This document shows, in pieces, positions 8,838 through 17,900 of a DNA stretch of 64,000 nt. The notes beneath the pieces are model-generated. The model saw nothing but the letters and a program-made list of their open reading frames with translations. It made no database searches and was not told the DNA's origin. The stretch comes from JAVWPP01 sp036635835 (lineage in GTDB: Bacteria; Bacillota; Clostridia; TANB77; CAG-465), in NCBI GenBank assembly GCA_036635835.1, contig JAVWPP010000002.1, forward strand, positions 112,668 through 176,667, given 5' to 3'. Each line of letters opens with the position of its first letter. Positions within the stretch are counted from its first letter, which is position 1. The position numbers and the translations under genes are program-made.

Positions 8838-10202
8838 ATGAAAATAGATGAAAATATTAAACCTAATATATTTAGAGGTTATGATATTAGAGGAATTTAT
8901 GGAGAAGAATTAACAGAAGATGTAGCATATACAATAGGTAAATCATATGGCACATATATTCAAAACGTTAAAAACAAGAAAGTAGCTATTGTAGGATATG
9001 ATAATAGATCATCGTCTGTGCCACTTTCAAAAGCGCTTATACAAGGAATGGTTGAAACAGGCCTAGACGTAATAAACATAGGACTTGTAACAACTCCAAT
9101 GTTCTATTATTCTTGGTTACTATTTAACGTACCATCTGGAATAATGATAACAGCAAGCCACAATCCAAAGGAATATAACGGCTTTAAAATGGCTTTTGAC
9201 GAATTTGGAAACGCTTGTGGAGAAATGATACAAGATTTTAGAAAACACACTGCAAATCTAGATTTCATAGCAGGTAATGGAACAGAAAGAAAAGAAGATA
9301 TTACAGAAAAATATTTAGAATTGTTGCAAAAAAGCATCAATCTTGGAGATAAAAAAATAAAAGTTGTAGTAGATGCTGCAAACGGTACTGCTAGTATTGT
9401 TGCAAAAAAAGCATTTGAGCTAATTGGAGCAGAAGTTATACCAATTTACTGCGATAGCAATCCAGATTTCCCAAACCATCACCCAGATCCATGCGTAGAA
9501 GCAAATAATGCAGACTTAAAAAAAGCAGTGCTTGCAAATAAAGCAGACCTTGGAATTGGATTAGATGGGGACGGAGATAGAGTTGGCGTAATAGACGAAA
9601 ATGGGAAAATGATATTTATAGATGAGTTTATGATTATAATTTGGAGAAATATAATGTCTAAAGTTACAAATAAGAATGCCTTGTTTGATATTAAATGTTC
9701 TAAATCTTTACCAGATGAAATACTTAAACTAGGAGGCACTCCCGTTTTCTATAGAACAGGAAATTCATACATGAAAGCTAAAATGAAAGAAGGAAAATTT
9801 GCTTTTGGCGGAGAACTTTCAGGACATGTATTTTTTGCGGACAAATTCCCTGGCTTTGACGATGGAATATATGCAGGAATGAGGCTAATAGAAATACTTT
9901 CAAATACAGATAAAAAACTTTCAGAGCACCTAGATGGAATTAATAAATATTATTCAACTCCAGAAATTAAATATAAATCAACAGACGATAAAAAGTTTGG
10001 TATAATAGATGGTGTAAGAAAATACTGCGAAGAAAAAGGATATAATATAATAACACTAGATGGCGTAAGAGCTGAGTTTAAAGACGGCTGGGCGCTAGTT
10101 AGAGCATCTAACACAGGACCAGATATAACAATGAGATTTGAAGGCAAAACACAGGAAAGAATGAAAGAAATTCAAGAAGAATTTACAGCACTTCTTCCAT
10201 AA
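8838..10202 (+). CDS. manB: Phosphomannomutase/phosphoglucomutase
   Basis: 454 aa. The start is placed at ATG 8838 behind AAGGAG; ATG 8826 is a close alternative. Motifs: IFRGYDIRGIYG at the N-terminus, the phospho-serine loop TASHNPKEYNG, the metal loop GLDGDGDRVGVID, the sugar-binding GGELSGHVFF and the phosphate-binding RASNTGPDITMRFEG at the C-terminus. Family members interconvert hexose 6- and 1-phosphates for envelope and storage polysaccharides. Mannose versus glucose preference cannot be settled from sequence. A perfect palindromic terminator follows. Confidence 0.92.
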   Translation: MKIDENIKPNIFRGYDIRGIYGEELTEDVAYTIGKSYGTYIQNVKNKKVAIVGYDNRSSSVPLSKALIQGMVETGLDVINIGLVTTPMFYYSWLLFNVPSGIMITASHNPKEYNGFKMAFDEFGNACGEMIQDFRKHTANLDFIAGNGTERKEDITEKYLELLQKSINLGDKKIKVVVDAANGTASIVAKKAFELIGAEVIPIYCDSNPDFPNHHPDPCVEANNADLKKAVLANKADLGIGLDGDGDRVGVIDENGKMIFIDEFMIIIWRNIMSKVTNKNALFDIKCSKSLPDEILKLGGTPVFYRTGNSYMKAKMKEGKFAFGGELSGHVFFADKFPGFDDGIYAGMRLIEILSNTDKKLSEHLDGINKYYSTPEIKYKSTDDKKFGIIDGVRKYCEEKGYNIITLDGVRAEFKDGWALVRASNTGPDITMRFEGKTQERMKEIQEEFTALLP

Positions 10203-10227
10203 AAAAAGCAGCTTAAGCTGCTTTTTT
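10201..10227. terminator. Bidirectional terminator after manB
   Basis: AAAAAGCAGCTTAAGCTGCTTTTT is a perfect dyad with A/T runs on both sides. Its right half encodes the last residues (KKKAA) of the opposing gene. Confidence 0.88.
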
Positions 10228-10572
10228 CTTAATTAAAAATTTATTTTGTATTTTCAAAATAAATATATCTCTTTTATAAATATATAACACGGACTTAAAA
10301 AAACTTGTAAATTCATCAACTTTATACGTTTTAAAAAAATCCTTACCATTTTCTAAAGTATATTCAGCTGAGATATTAAAAAGTAAATCAGAAGCAACAG
10401 TTACATATTTATATCCTAAAGAATACTTAATACAGGCTTCATATAGATAAGAATCCATATTTTTATCTATACAGTTATATACTTCATATTCCTTTATTAA
10501 ATTTTTTTTCTTATTAAAAGTCTTATAGAAATCACTATTTTTAAAAAGAAAATTATAAATTAAATTTTTCAT
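10213..10572 (-). CDS. Small basic protein of unknown function, divergent to an XRE regulator
   Basis: 119 aa. AAGGAG lies nine bases ahead of the ATG, and the 3' end is merged into a terminator, so it is a real gene. It is rich in Lys, Tyr and Phe (NFLFKNSDFYKTFNKKKN, KSVLYIYKRDIFILKIQNKF), with no signal peptide and no recognised domain. It is divergent from the XRE-type gene with a dyad between them, a layout seen in regulator/target pairs and some toxin-antitoxin modules. That reading is inference. Confidence 0.7.
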   Translation of the reverse strand: MKNLIYNFLFKNSDFYKTFNKKKNLIKEYEVYNCIDKNMDSYLYEACIKYSLGYKYVTVASDLLFNISAEYTLENGKDFFKTYKVDEFTSFFKSVLYIYKRDIFILKIQNKFLIKKKAA

Positions 10573-10629
10573 TATTTAAACTCCTTAGTATGAATTAATA
10601 GCATTATACCATATATTGTTAACATAATC

Positions 10630-10644
10630 AACAGTCTGACTGTT
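10630..10644. promoter_or_regulatory. Dyad operator candidate between divergent genes
   Basis: AACAGT-CTG-ACTGTT is a perfect 6-bp inverted repeat with 3-bp spacing, about 45 bases upstream of the XRE gene -10 (TATAAT 10689-10694) and 58 bases from the opposing start. A related half-site ACAGTT follows at about 10652. The size and place fit a binding site for the adjacent XRE repressor. Confidence 0.5.
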
Positions 10645-10710
10645 ATTTATTACAGTTAAACTCACTTAATTGTTAAGCAAATATTTGGTATAATAAAAAC
10701 GGTGATAGAA

Positions 10711-11061
10711 ATGAAATATAATTATTCAAACGATGAAGTTAATAAAAAAGTAGGCGAAAGAGTTAAACACTATAGAAAAATCAGAGGTATAACTCAAGAA
10801 AAATTAGCCGAAGTAATTGATAAAAGTACAAATTATGTTGGCATGTTTGAGCGTGGTGCAACTGGCATCACTATTGAAACATTAATAAAAATATCTAATT
10901 TTTTAAATGTTACGCCAAATAATATTTTGCAAGATTACATACCCGTATATGAGGAAGATGAAACTGCAGACTTTTTGTATAATCAATTCACAACAATGAA
11001 CGATAAGGATAAGAGATTATTATTAACTATATCTAATCATATTATAGCTGAAAATAAATAA
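10711..11061 (+). CDS. XRE-family helix-turn-helix regulator
   Basis: 116 aa from ATG 10711; a GTG at 10702 is possible but doubles as the ribosome site. The N-terminal HTH_3 domain (about 15-70) has the typical ERVKHYRKIRGITQEKLAEV, an S-T-N-Y-V-G-M-F-E-R recognition helix and ITIETLIKISNFLNVTPNNIL. The C-terminal ~45 residues (YIPVYEEDETADFLYNQF...) are acidic and probably for dimerisation. Such proteins bind DNA dyads as repressors. The likely operator is the dyad at 10630-10644, implying autoregulation and control of the divergent gene. Confidence 0.88.
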   Translation: MKYNYSNDEVNKKVGERVKHYRKIRGITQEKLAEVIDKSTNYVGMFERGATGITIETLIKISNFLNVTPNNILQDYIPVYEEDETADFLYNQFTTMNDKDKRLLLTISNHIIAENK

Positions 11062-11087
11062 TATATTCTTACAAAGAAAAAGTAGAC

Positions 11088-11126
11088 AAAAAAAGATAGA
11101 AACGCAGTGTTTTCTATCTTTTTTTT
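11088..11126. terminator. Bidirectional terminator between XRE gene and ttcA-like gene
   Basis: A 15-bp perfect stem (A-run, GATAGAAA with TTTCTATC, T-run) with the 7-nt loop CGCAGTG. Confidence 0.9.
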
Positions 11127-11129
11127 ACT

Positions 11130-11870
11130 TTACTCTTCTATATTCTTATCTTTATCTACAACCTGCCAGCCATCTATATTGCTTCTTACAATTGCTCCAA
11201 AAACATGTTCCCTTACTCTAGGAATATCTTTGCAAAGCGTTTTCAAAAGATCTTTCATAAATTCTCTTTTAGTAAAACCATCTCTTGGGCAGCATTTACC
11301 AACAACCGGATAATTGCCTTCTTTAGCAGCTTTTCTTGTCATAGACTCATCTACATAAATAAAAGGTCTAATTACTTTAACATTACTTCTACTTAAATAA
11401 GTAACAGGCGAAAAAGTATGTATTTTTCCATTTAAAAACACACTCATCATAAATGTCTCCATAACATCATCCTTGTGGTGGCCAAGTGCAATTTTAGTGC
11501 ATCCGTTTTCTATAGCGATGCTGTTTAACATACCTCTTCTCATATTAGCACATAAAGAGCAAGGATTTTTTTCATTTCGTATATTAAAAACAACGTCCGT
11601 TATATTAGAATTATACACAATATATTGTATATTTAAATCCGCACACATTTTTTCTAGTTCTTCAGTATGGAAAGTTTCACTACCTGGGTGGATAGTTATA
11701 GCCATAATTTCAAATTTCACAGGATAGAATTTTCTAAGGTAATAAAGCGCGTAAAGTAGCGTAATACTGTCTTTACCGCCAGAAAGCCCTACTGCGATCT
11801 TGTCGCCTTCTTCTATCATATTAAAATCAGATACAGCTTTTCTTGTAAGCCCTAATATTTTTTGCAACAT
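11130..11870 (-). CDS. ttcA: TtcA/TilS-type tRNA sulfurtransferase (PP-loop ATPase)
   Basis: 246 aa from ATG 11870, which follows AGGAGG on its strand; the longer frame to 11894 has no ribosome site. Motifs: PP-loop VGLSGGKDSITLLY, central CSLCANMRRG (the CxxC of the TtcA group), ALGHHKDDVMETFMM and a C-terminal GKCCPRDG. TtcA proteins use a [4Fe-4S] cluster to thiolate tRNA cytidine 32. The two cysteine motifs fit that, but the exact tRNA target in Clostridia is not certain. Confidence 0.85.
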   Translation of the reverse strand: MLQKILGLTRKAVSDFNMIEEGDKIAVGLSGGKDSITLLYALYYLRKFYPVKFEIMAITIHPGSETFHTEELEKMCADLNIQYIVYNSNITDVVFNIRNEKNPCSLCANMRRGMLNSIAIENGCTKIALGHHKDDVMETFMMSVFLNGKIHTFSPVTYLSRSNVKVIRPFIYVDESMTRKAAKEGNYPVVGKCCPRDGFTKREFMKDLLKTLCKDIPRVREHVFGAIVRSNIDGWQVVDKDKNIEE

Positions 11871-11983
11871 ATTTGTCCTCCTAATTTTATTCAATACCTA
11901 TTATTATAGCACTTTTAATGATATTTGTCCACAAATACTTAAAAAATACAGTCAGTAATATGCAAAATATATATATAAACTCA

Positions 11984-12012
11984 TTGATATATAAAGATGC
12001 TCGTGATATAAT
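11984..12012 (+). promoter_or_regulatory. Promoter for murB-yvcK
   Basis: TTGATA (11984-11989), 17-bp spacer, TATAAT (12007-12012). It gives a leader of about 55 nt. Confidence 0.75.
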
Positions 12013-12072
12013 ACAGACGTAAGTGCATAACTTAATAAAGAGAAAAATATAGTATATATAGGATGTGGTAAT

Positions 12073-12987
12073 ATGGTAAATGAAAAGTATATAGGACTTA
12101 AAAATTACATAGATTTAACAAAGATTAAATATAACGAACCCCTTGCTAAGCACTCTACTATGAAAGTAGGCGGCCCAGCAGATGTTTTAGTTGAAATATC
12201 AACATTAGATGAGATCGAAAAAGTTGTTGAATTTGCAAGAGAGAATAAAATAAAATATTACGTTTTAGGTAATGGTAGCAATGTATTTGCTACAGATAAA
12301 GGATATAGAGGAATTATTATAAAGATTGCAAAATCTTTTAGCGATTACAATATAGACGGAGATGAAATAACTGTTTGCGCTGGAATGTCTATGCCAAGAC
12401 TTGCAAGCATAGCTCAAAGTCAGGGCCTTTCAGGGCTTGAGTTTGCCTGTGGAATACCAGGAACAATAGGTGGCGGAGTTAGAATGAACGCTGGTGCATA
12501 TGGTGGAGAAATGCAAGATGTGATTACACAAACTAAATTTATAGATGAAAATGGCATATTAAGAACCATTTCTCATGACGAGCATGAATTTAGTTATAGG
12601 CATACAATTTTTACGGATAATCCAAAATACATAATTTTAGAAACAACACTGAAATTAAAAGCAGCAGATAAAGATGAAATTAAAAATAAGATGATGGAAA
12701 ATTCAAAAAAAAGAAGAGAAAAACAGCCTTTAGAATATCCAAATTGCGGTAGCACATTTAAAAGACCAGAAGGACTTTTTGTAGGACAAATAATACAAGA
12801 ATCTAATCTTAAAGGATACACCGTTGGAGGAGCGCAAGTTTCAGAAAAACATGCTGGATTTATAATAAACAGAAATAATGCAACAGCAAAAGATGTGTTA
12901 GACTTAATAAGTCACATACAAAGTGTAATAAAAGAAAAATATAATGTAGAATTAAAAGTAGAAGTCATCGTAATAGGTGAAAAATAG
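12073..12987 (+). CDS. murB: UDP-N-acetylenolpyruvoylglucosamine reductase
   Basis: 304 aa. FAD-binding N-terminal domain with HSTMKVGGPAD and LGNGSNVFATDKGYRG, the central GIPGTIGGGVRMNAGAYGGE, and the C-terminal domain with NCGSTFKRPEG, whose Ser is the catalytic proton donor. It reduces UDP-GlcNAc-enolpyruvate to UDP-MurNAc with NADPH in the cytosol. Lengths and motifs match the Gram-positive (type II) form. It is followed 11 bases later by yvcK, so the two are almost certainly co-transcribed. Confidence 0.95.
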   Translation: MVNEKYIGLKNYIDLTKIKYNEPLAKHSTMKVGGPADVLVEISTLDEIEKVVEFARENKIKYYVLGNGSNVFATDKGYRGIIIKIAKSFSDYNIDGDEITVCAGMSMPRLASIAQSQGLSGLEFACGIPGTIGGGVRMNAGAYGGEMQDVITQTKFIDENGILRTISHDEHEFSYRHTIFTDNPKYIILETTLKLKAADKDEIKNKMMENSKKRREKQPLEYPNCGSTFKRPEGLFVGQIIQESNLKGYTVGGAQVSEKHAGFIINRNNATAKDVLDLISHIQSVIKEKYNVELKVEVIVIGEK

Positions 12988-12997
12988 GAGAAAAATT

Positions 12998-14494
12998 ATG
13001 AAATCAATATTAGAGTGGTTAAAACCAGGAGCAAAAATCAAAAGATATATATTCACACAGTTACTATTTATAGCTTTATTAATATTTAGTGGCGTAACAT
13101 TATTTACAAGAGATAATTTATCTATTTCAATGCTAATTGCATTTGTAATACTTATATCTGTATCTATTTTTATGATATTCTTTTCGTTCATTATGGCGCA
13201 AAAAAATATCTTAGAAATAACTTTAAAATCTATTTCAAAAAACGAAAATACACAGTCTATAAAGAAACTTCTTTATGACGACAATCAGCTAAAAAAAGGA
13301 CCTAAAGTTGTAATGATAGGTGGCGGAAGTGGCTTATCTAATATACTTAGAGGCTTAAAACAATATACTAGCAATATCACTGCAGTAGTTACTACCTTTG
13401 ACGATGGTGGTAGCACTGGAAAACTTAGAAGCACTTTAGAAGTAGTAGCTCCTGGAGATATTAGAAAATGTATAACAGCGCTTTCTACATCAGAACCAAC
13501 AATGGAAAAACTACTTTCATATAGATTTTCTAATGGAAATGTAGACAATCATGCTCTAGGAAATCTATTCTTAGTTGCTATGACAGAAATAACAGGAAGC
13601 TTCCAATCTGCAATAGAAAAAATATCAGATATATTTTCAGTAAAAGGTAAAGTATTACCTGTAACTTTAGAAAATATGACATTATGTGCAGGGCTTGAAA
13701 ACGGAGAAGTAGTTACTGGAGAAGCTAGTATACAGCCTAAATGCTTAGAAGCAAAATCTGCAATAAAACAAGTTTTTCTAAAGCAAGCAACAGGATGCAA
13801 AGCAGCTCCTGGCGTGCTAGATGCAATAAAAGATGCAGACATTGTAGTATTTGGCCCAGGTAGCCTATACACAAGTGTTATTTGCAATTTCCTTGTAGAT
13901 GAAGTATCAAGCACAATAATAAAAAGCAAAGCAAAAAAAATGTATGTATGCAATCTAATGACTCAGCCTGGAGAAACAGATGGATATTCTGTTGCAAAAC
14001 ATGTAAATGAGATTGAAAGATATATAGGACAACATGTTTTAGACTACTGCGTAGTTAATAATGGTGAAATAACAGATGAAATGTTAGTAGAATTTAATCA
14101 AGGAACATCTACACCTGTTAGAATGGATTTAGAAAATATACAAAATAGAACAATATCTGTTGTACAAAAAGATTTAGTAGTAACAGCTAAAAATAGTATT
14201 TTACACAATAACGAAAAAGTAGCAGAAATAATTGTAGATGCTGCCTTAGCTAGTAAACCTGGAAATTTAAATCTTCTAAAAAAGAAAAAAGATCACAAAA
14301 AAAAGGCAAAAGAAATGTTTAAACTTGTTTCAGAAGAGTTAGAAAAAATAAAAAACAAAAAAAATACTACAGAAGCAAAAACAAAAAAAGAAAATAAAGC
14401 TAAGAAAGAAGAAAAAGGACTAAAACAAGAAAAAGAGCATAAAGAAAAACAAGAAAAAAATGATAAAAATGAAAAAAATGAAAACAAAAAATAA
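12998..14494 (+). CDS. yvcK: YvcK/GlmR-like protein with N-terminal membrane anchor
   Basis: 498 aa. ATG 12998 is chosen for the GGAG nine bases upstream. Two membrane helices (about 17-36 and 44-67) precede a CofD/YvcK domain with VVMIGGGSGLSNILRGL (about residue 107), TTFDDGGSTGKLR, GDIRKCI and FGPGSLYTS. The last ~60 residues are a Lys/Glu low-complexity tail. In Bacillus, GlmR/YvcK binds UDP-GlcNAc and promotes carbon flow into peptidoglycan, which fits its place after murB. The usual neighbours rapZ and whiA are absent. The membrane anchor and charged tail are additions to the Bacillus form. Confidence 0.9.
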   Translation: MKSILEWLKPGAKIKRYIFTQLLFIALLIFSGVTLFTRDNLSISMLIAFVILISVSIFMIFFSFIMAQKNILEITLKSISKNENTQSIKKLLYDDNQLKKGPKVVMIGGGSGLSNILRGLKQYTSNITAVVTTFDDGGSTGKLRSTLEVVAPGDIRKCITALSTSEPTMEKLLSYRFSNGNVDNHALGNLFLVAMTEITGSFQSAIEKISDIFSVKGKVLPVTLENMTLCAGLENGEVVTGEASIQPKCLEAKSAIKQVFLKQATGCKAAPGVLDAIKDADIVVFGPGSLYTSVICNFLVDEVSSTIIKSKAKKMYVCNLMTQPGETDGYSVAKHVNEIERYIGQHVLDYCVVNNGEITDEMLVEFNQGTSTPVRMDLENIQNRTISVVQKDLVVTAKNSILHNNEKVAEIIVDAALASKPGNLNLLKKKKDHKKKAKEMFKLVSEELEKIKNKKNTTEAKTKKENKAKKEEKGLKQEKEHKEKQEKNDKNEKNENKK

Positions 14495-14539
14495 TTAAAA
14501 TGAATTATAGTGAACGTAAGAAAAGTGAGAGGATATAAA

Positions 14540-16417
14540 ATGAGATATGAAAAAGAAAGTTTAAGTTCTTTAGAAAAATGTGTTGATAAAGAATTTTGTA
14601 TATCAAATGCCCAAGGTAGTTATTCTTCAACTACATTAGCAGGTATGAATACTAAGCCATATCATGGACTGTTTGTAAAGGATCTATTAGACAAAAAAAC
14701 AGGCAATAGTGTAAACAATTTAAAGGTTATTGTATCAAATGTAATTGAAACATTGAGCATTGGCAGTAATCAGCATAAGTTATATTCACTTAGAGTAAAA
14801 AACAATATTATTGATGGTACAAAATACATAAAAAAGTTCGAAAAAAAGTATTTGCCAAGATGGGAATATGCAGTCGAGAATGTATTTATATCTAAAACTA
14901 TTACGTTTATACACAAAGAAGATATATTATATCTAGAGTATTTAATAGAAAATAGATCTGAGCATAATATAAATTTAAGATTAGAACCACTGCTTACTTT
15001 TAGAAGTATAGACACAGTTAAAACTAAAGATAAAATGAATTTTACGCAAAGAGAAATAGAAGATGGTGTAAAAGTAAATCTTAGCATTGCTTCAGATGAG
15101 TCTGTTTACATCAAATCTAGTGATGTTAGGTTTAGACCAGAACATAAATACATAGAAGGAATACAATATATGTATGCAAAAGAAAAAGGTGAAAATGAAG
15201 ATTTTGCAGGAGATGTATATATTCCCGGACAGTTTGATGTTAAGGTTAAAGCTTCAGACAAAAAAATAGTAAGAATTGCTATGGGATCTGTAGATTTAAG
15301 CTTAGAAAACATAGATAGAATTTCATATGTAGATTTAGAAAACCAAAGAATAGAGAGATTTGTTACAGGTATTGAAAAATATCCAGAAGAAATGAAAGCA
15401 CTAGCAATTTCTGCTCATGAACTTGAATTTAGAAATAAAAAAAGCTGGCGAAAGTTGCTACTAAATGGACTTCCTAATACGTCTAATGATATTTGTACAA
15501 TACTTAGATCATTAGAAGGGAACTTTTTAGTTGTAAAACAAGCACATCAAGCTAGAGATATACTTAAATCTACTTCTTCATGTATGAAAGATGGCATAGT
15601 AGAATGCAATTTAATGAGAAATCAATTACAAACATCTTTTGATAAAGTAGAAGCATCGCTTTGGTATGTAGAAGCAATAAATAGATTTTTACAATATACA
15701 GATAACATAGATTTAGATATAATGTTTTTCAAACCAATAGTTAAGCAAATAGTATATAGATTATTAGATTCAAACAGCGATGAAATAAATTTTGATGATG
15801 ATTATTTACTTAAAGTAAAAGGTAGAGATGAAGCTAATAAATATATACATATAAATGCGTTATTATATAATGCTTTAAAAGTATATTTAGATATGATGGG
15901 TGAAAAGAACCTTGAATTTGATAAAATACTTAGAATAGCTAATTTAATAAGACAAAGTATAATAGATAATTTCTGGTCTGAGTTTGATAAAAAAATGAAA
16001 TATGAAGTAAATGGAGATCCAAGAGAAGCAAGAATAGATATGATATATTGTTTAAGCTTATCTTATCCTGTTTTACACGATAAACTAGCTAACAAACTAC
16101 TAGATACAATTTTCAAAGAATATTATACAGCATACGGAATGCGTAAATATATTAAAGGCTCTGAAAGTTACGATGGAAACATATATCCAAGCTATATGGG
16201 ACACTTTATAAAAGCAAATCTTAGACAAAACGGTATAACAAGAGCAACTCAAAAAATAACATATAATTTAGTAAAAGAATTAGCTCACCAAGTATCTAGC
16301 TGCTGCATAGGCGCTTTACCGCATAAATATTCAGAAGATGAAGTACAAGACTATGGCTGTTTAATGCATGGAGAGTCAATTGCAGAAATGATTCGTATTT
16401 TTGATATGTTGCAATAG
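14540..16417 (+). CDS. Divergent glycogen-debranching-enzyme homologue, probably not catalytic
   Basis: 625 aa from ATG 14540 (GAGAGGA just upstream). It is built like archaeal/bacterial-type amylo-alpha-1,6-glucosidases: an N-terminal beta-rich domain starting with LSSLEKCVDKEFCISNAQGSYSSTTLAGMNTKPYHGLFV, then an (alpha/alpha)6 region with VEASLWYVEAINRF near residue 370. The segment where the family has its TDWGRD catalytic motif is missing, and the later Trp-containing catalytic motif is replaced by YDGNIYPSYMGHF. A glycogen function is therefore doubtful; a binding or pseudoenzyme role is possible. It lies 45 bases after yvcK and 11 before ruvC in an apparent operon. Confidence 0.7.
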   Translation: MRYEKESLSSLEKCVDKEFCISNAQGSYSSTTLAGMNTKPYHGLFVKDLLDKKTGNSVNNLKVIVSNVIETLSIGSNQHKLYSLRVKNNIIDGTKYIKKFEKKYLPRWEYAVENVFISKTITFIHKEDILYLEYLIENRSEHNINLRLEPLLTFRSIDTVKTKDKMNFTQREIEDGVKVNLSIASDESVYIKSSDVRFRPEHKYIEGIQYMYAKEKGENEDFAGDVYIPGQFDVKVKASDKKIVRIAMGSVDLSLENIDRISYVDLENQRIERFVTGIEKYPEEMKALAISAHELEFRNKKSWRKLLLNGLPNTSNDICTILRSLEGNFLVVKQAHQARDILKSTSSCMKDGIVECNLMRNQLQTSFDKVEASLWYVEAINRFLQYTDNIDLDIMFFKPIVKQIVYRLLDSNSDEINFDDDYLLKVKGRDEANKYIHINALLYNALKVYLDMMGEKNLEFDKILRIANLIRQSIIDNFWSEFDKKMKYEVNGDPREARIDMIYCLSLSYPVLHDKLANKLLDTIFKEYYTAYGMRKYIKGSESYDGNIYPSYMGHFIKANLRQNGITRATQKITYNLVKELAHQVSSCCIGALPHKYSEDEVQDYGCLMHGESIAEMIRIFDMLQ

Positions 16418-16428
16418 GAGAATAAAAA

Positions 16429-17049
16429 ATGCTTATTTTAGGAATAGATCCTGGCTTTGCAATAGTAGGCTATGGAGTTATTAATTACGTTAACAACAAA
16501 TATAAAGTGCTTGAATATGGCTCTATAATCACAAACGCAGGCGAAAATTTTAATGATAGATTAGTTAAAATTGCTGATGATTTACAGGAAATTTTAAGTT
16601 CTTATGAGTTTGACGCTGTAAGTATAGAAGAACTATTTTTTAATACAAATGTTACTACGGGAATATTTGTAGCGGAAGCAAGAGGAGTAATTTTATACAC
16701 TATTGCAAAAAGAAAAATACCTGTCTATGAGTATACGCCAATTCAAATAAAGCAATCTGTTTCAGGCAGTGGAAGAGCAGATAAGCTCCAAATGAAAAAA
16801 ATGGTTAAAGATTATTTGAAACTAGAAAGCATGCCAAAGCTAGATGACACAACGGATGCACTAGCTGCAGCAATTACGCATATTCATAGATATAAGTATG
16901 AAACAATCGAAAAAAATAATAATTCTAGAACAAAAATGCAAGAGCTTTCTGACCAAAAAAGTAATATAAACAAATCTGTAGAAAAACAAATACAGCAACA
17001 ACTTGCCAAGAAAACTAGATACGATAGGTTAATAAAAAAGATGAAATAA
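16429..17049 (+). CDS. ruvC: Holliday junction resolvase RuvC
   Basis: 206 aa. The four acidic catalytic residues are visible: GIDPGFAIVG (Asp7), SIEELFFNTN, and the D pair in LDDTTDALAAAITHIH. About 45 polar residues extend beyond the usual C-terminus (QKSNINKSVEKQIQQQLAKK). It cuts four-way junctions during recombination with RuvAB. ruvA and ruvB are not next to it. AGGAG is eight bases before the ATG. Confidence 0.95.
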   Translation: MLILGIDPGFAIVGYGVINYVNNKYKVLEYGSIITNAGENFNDRLVKIADDLQEILSSYEFDAVSIEELFFNTNVTTGIFVAEARGVILYTIAKRKIPVYEYTPIQIKQSVSGSGRADKLQMKKMVKDYLKLESMPKLDDTTDALAAAITHIHRYKYETIEKNNNSRTKMQELSDQKSNINKSVEKQIQQQLAKKTRYDRLIKKMK

Positions 17050-17053
17050 AAAT

Positions 17054-17086
17054 AAAGTGTAAAGTAAACAATTACTTTACACTTTT
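17054..17086 (+). terminator. Terminator after ruvC
   Basis: A 14-bp perfect stem AAAGTGTAAAGTAA/TTACTTTACACTTT with loop ACAA and a trailing T. Confidence 0.85.
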
Positions 17087-17132
17087 GCTATATTAGCGAA
17101 ATGCAGAATGTAGAGAAAAACATAAAAAAGAG

Positions 17133-17161
17133 TTGCTTTTTGTTAAGATATAGGGTATAAT
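17133..17161 (+). promoter_or_regulatory. Promoter for the 17216 gene
   Basis: TTGCTT (17133-17138), 17-bp spacer, TATAAT (17156-17161). The ribosome site GGAGG is at 17202. Confidence 0.7.
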
Positions 17162-17215
17162 AGTAGTAATGTTTAAATAAAGTCAAAGAATAATTATTCT
17201 GGAGGCGTATTAGTT

Positions 17216-17845
17216 ATGGAATTTCAAATAATAAATTTTTATAACGGTTTTGTTATAGTAGCATTTGCTTCTCTAGTAATAGGATTTATAAAATCAGGTA
17301 TGGATCAAAAGAAAGCTAAATTTAAAATACTTCATGCAATAAAAAGTTATATCTCAGATATAGAAGCATATTGTCATAAAGTAAATACAAGCAATTTAAC
17401 CGAATCTGAAAAAGATATTTTATATAATGTCATACACAGAAGCGGTATATTGCAATCAATCAAAATGTCCGAAGTTATTATAGGCGAACAAGACGATTGT
17501 GATTTTATTGCTAGACGTATTGAAATTAAATATAATAAAAAACACAATTTATATTTACAAGTATATAACGATATAAATCAAGTATTACTAGAAGCTTTAA
17601 GTCTCAAAATGGAGATGCCACTAGAAAATGTAGAACAAGGCTATTCTTCATCTAATGAAAAAAGAATGAAAGAAGCAATACATCTTACTAACAAAATTGG
17701 ACTTACAAATGTCAATCTAGAACAAAAAAATACAGACTGCCAAAGCAAAAATAGAAATGAATACAGTAATAAAAAACAACAAGACATTATAGTTGTGCAA
17801 GCAGTTAATCAAATGACAAAGTCAATACTAAATGCAAGTAACTAA
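17216..17845 (+). CDS. Single-pass membrane protein of unknown function
   Basis: 209 aa with one N-terminal membrane segment (about 8-27, NGFVIVAFASLVIGFIKSG), then a soluble, mostly helical region with many polar residues and a Gln/Asn/Lys-rich C-terminal third. No motif or family recognised. It has its own promoter and a GGAGG ribosome site and is followed 55 bases later by the patatin gene, so the two are probably co-transcribed. Confidence 0.7.
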   Translation: MEFQIINFYNGFVIVAFASLVIGFIKSGMDQKKAKFKILHAIKSYISDIEAYCHKVNTSNLTESEKDILYNVIHRSGILQSIKMSEVIIGEQDDCDFIARRIEIKYNKKHNLYLQVYNDINQVLLEALSLKMEMPLENVEQGYSSSNEKRMKEAIHLTNKIGLTNVNLEQKNTDCQSKNRNEYSNKKQQDIIVVQAVNQMTKSILNASN

Positions 17846-17900
17846 TAAGTTAAAAAAATCATATAATACACTAACCTTAAAAGGGAGGTGTATTTTTTTT

